Positions 62,507 through 64,000 of a stretch of 64,000 bases of DNA are shown here, piece after piece (the first letter of the stretch is position 1; each line of letters starts with the position of its first letter). Source of the DNA: Bacteroidales bacterium (GTDB lineage: Bacteria; Bacteroidota; Bacteroidia; Bacteroidales; P3); assembly GCA_024681475.1 (NCBI GenBank), contig JAILAT010000058.1, positions 1-64,000 on the forward strand, read 5' to 3'. A model generated the notes under the pieces. The model was given only the letters and a program-made list of their open reading frames with translations. It was not told the origin of the DNA and ran no database searches. A program made the position numbers and the translations under genes.

Positions 62507-64000
62507 TTATCCTACATTGACTCCGGCGGTGACCATGTCGCTGGGGCTCACCAGCACCAGGCGGCCGTCCTTGTCTTCGGCACTGAGGATCATGCCTTCG
62601 CTGACCACACCTTTCAGCTTGCGGGGCTCAAAGTTGACGATGAAGCATACTTGGCGACCCACCAGCTTCTCGGGCTCAGGGTAGTATTTGGCGATGCCGC
62701 TGACGATGGTGCGTCCGCCCATGCCGTCGTCTATCTTGAACTGCAGCAGCTTGTCGGCTTTCGGCACTTTGCTGCATTCCAGCACGGTACCCACACGGAT
62801 GTCCACCTTGCCGAAGTCGTCGAAGCTCACCTTTTCCTTCACGCTGCGGGGCTGCCATGCGTTGAGCTCGTTCTGGCGCTTGGTCTCCAGCAGCTTGTTG
62901 ACTTGTGCCTCGATGGCAGCGTCGTCAATCTGTTCGAAAAGCAGTTCGGCTTGAGCCAGTTGATGGCCTTCCATGAGCAAGTCGGCACGGCCGGCGTCTT
63001 TCCATCCCAGGGCCTGAAGGTTCATGATGCGGTGCATCTTGTCGGCGGTGAAGGGCAGGAACGGTGCGCAGAGCACGGCCAGGTTGGCGCAGATCTGCAG
63101 CGCGACGTTGAGCACCGTGGCGGTGCGCGCGGGGTCTTCCTTGTAGAGCTTCCAGGGCTCTGTCTCGGTGAGGTATTTGTTGCCCAGACGTGCCAGGTTC
63201 ATCATCTCGGCCAGCGCTTCACGGAAGCGGTAGGTCTCGATGTTGCGGCCAATACGTTCGGGGAATGTGGCGATCTCTGCGATGGTCTCGCGGTCGAGGT
63301 CGCCCAGGGTGCCTTGTGCCGGCACCTTGCCGCCGAAGAATTTGTGTGTCAGCACCATGGTGCGGTTCACAAAGTTGCCCAATATAGCCACCAGCTCGCT
63401 GTTGTTTTTCAGTTGGAAGTCCTTCCAGGTGAAGTCGTTGTCCTTCGTCTCGGGGGCGTTGCTGCAGAGGGTGTAGCGCAGCACATCCTGCTTGCCGGGG
63501 AAGTCTTTGAGATGCGCATGCAGCCACACGGCCCAGTTGCGCGAGGTGCTGATCTTGTCGCCTTCGAGGTTCAGGAACTTGTTGGCGGGCACGTTGGCTG
63601 GCAGGTTGTAGCTGCCGTCGGCGTGGAGGATGGAGGGGAACATAATGCAGTGGATCACAATGTTATCCTTGCCGATGAAATGCACCAGCTTGGTGTCGTC
63701 GTTCTTCCACCACTTCTCCCAGTCTTCGCCTTTCAGCTGTTTGGTGAAACTGATATATCCTATGGGCGCGTCGAACCACACGTAGAGCACCTTGCCGTCG
63801 GCGTCCGTCAGGGGGACCTTGACACCCCAGTCGAGGTCGCGGGTCACGGCACGGGGCTGCAGGCCGGCGTCAATCCACGACTTGCACTGGCCGTATACAT
63901 TGGTCTTCCAGTCGCCTTTGTGCTCTTCCAGAATCCATTGCCGCAGCCAGGGCTCGTCTTGGTCGAGGGGGAGAAACCAGTGCTTGGTCTCTTTCAGTAC
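62507..64000 (-). CDS. metG: Methionyl-tRNA synthetase, 3' part
   Basis: Charges tRNA-Met. The window edge cuts the gene: the frame is open to base 64000 and the N-terminal catalytic half is missing. Visible are [25 protein letters not shown], the KMSKS-equivalent loop as GDKISTSRN, the anticodon-binding helical region, and a C-terminal tRNA-binding OB domain ([37 protein letters not shown]). About 498 residues are in view, and the full protein would be near 680. Confidence 0.95.
   Translation of the reverse strand, partial: VLKETKHWFLPLDQDEPWLRQWILEEHKGDWKTNVYGQCKSWIDAGLQPRAVTRDLDWGVKVPLTDADGKVLYVWFDAPIGYISFTKQLKGEDWEKWWKNDDTKLVHFIGKDNIVIHCIMFPSILHADGSYNLPANVPANKFLNLEGDKISTSRNWAVWLHAHLKDFPGKQDVLRYTLCSNAPETKDNDFTWKDFQLKNNSELVAILGNFVNRTMVLTHKFFGGKVPAQGTLGDLDRETIAEIATFPERIGRNIETYRFREALAEMMNLARLGNKYLTETEPWKLYKEDPARTATVLNVALQICANLAVLCAPFLPFTADKMHRIMNLQALGWKDAGRADLLMEGHQLAQAELLFEQIDDAAIEAQVNKLLETKRQNELNAWQPRSVKEKVSFDDFGKVDIRVGTVLECSKVPKADKLLQFKIDDGMGGRTIVSGIAKYYPEPEKLVGRQVCFIVNFEPRKLKGVVSEGMILSAEDKDGRLVLVSPSDMVTAGVNVG

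Overview
The window reads as a chromosomal stretch of a Bacteroidota bacterium, order Bacteroidales (Prevotella- or Porphyromonas-like, probably from a gut or rumen). The grounds are: several promoters with the Bacteroidetes TTTG / TAnnTTTG boxes; type IX secretion (T9SS) genes porZ and porG plus a surface protein with a T9SS-type C-terminal domain; a serine palmitoyltransferase (sphingolipids); many SPI/SPII signal peptides of Bacteroidales type; and the porG-uppS-bamA-skp-skp gene order known from Porphyromonas. The DNA is GC-rich in coding regions, so long antisense open frames are common and were discarded. I saw no rRNA, tRNA, CRISPR array, transposase, integrase or phage gene.

Layout. 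1-635: non-coding, with stem-loops and a duplicated ~80-bp module. 636-12447 (all minus): a ten-gene run with a phosphate porin and pstSCAB, sulfate activation/reduction (cysD, cysN, cysH), aroB and a transglutaminase lipoprotein; a short membrane-anchored AraC-type regulator is divergent from it (12646). 13511-16077: U32 peptidase/hydroxylation protein and cutC. 16107-18593 (minus): smpB, aspartokinase and a small Cas4-like nuclease. 18825-22193 (plus): serine palmitoyltransferase, a threonine-synthase-like enzyme and an SDR reductase, a likely sphingolipid operon. 22231-29264: an unusual TonB protein, a GT-C membrane protein, a GH-like lipoprotein and an M16 protease.

29696-35947 (plus): an acidic protein, gmk, mreC, mreD, porZ, recO. 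35968-41476: a membrane-tethered ECF sigma factor divergent from a BspA-like leucine-rich surface protein, then a subtilase that ends in what looks like an outer-membrane beta-barrel. 41530-43530: urocanate hydratase. 43536-44260: a compact cassette consisting of a four-helix-bundle (23S rRNA IVS / S23-type) gene bracketed by inverted arms built from degenerate 9-bp units. This is the most unusual structure in the window. 44254-53912: TPR protein, phosphopantetheinyl transferase, DUF4878 lipoprotein, peptide transporter, tsaC, M49-like peptidase, PHP phosphatase, glmS. 54133-61792 (plus): epimerase, DUF4837 lipoprotein, porG, uppS, bamA and two skp/ompH genes, an envelope-biogenesis block. 61887-64000 (minus): a small membrane protein and the 3' part of metG, cut by the window edge.

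Taken together the window is mostly housekeeping and envelope biology (cell shape, outer membrane protein insertion, T9SS, sphingolipid and isoprenoid carrier synthesis), with nutrient acquisition (phosphate, sulfate, peptides) on the left. All functional names rest on reading translated motifs by eye; no database search was run.
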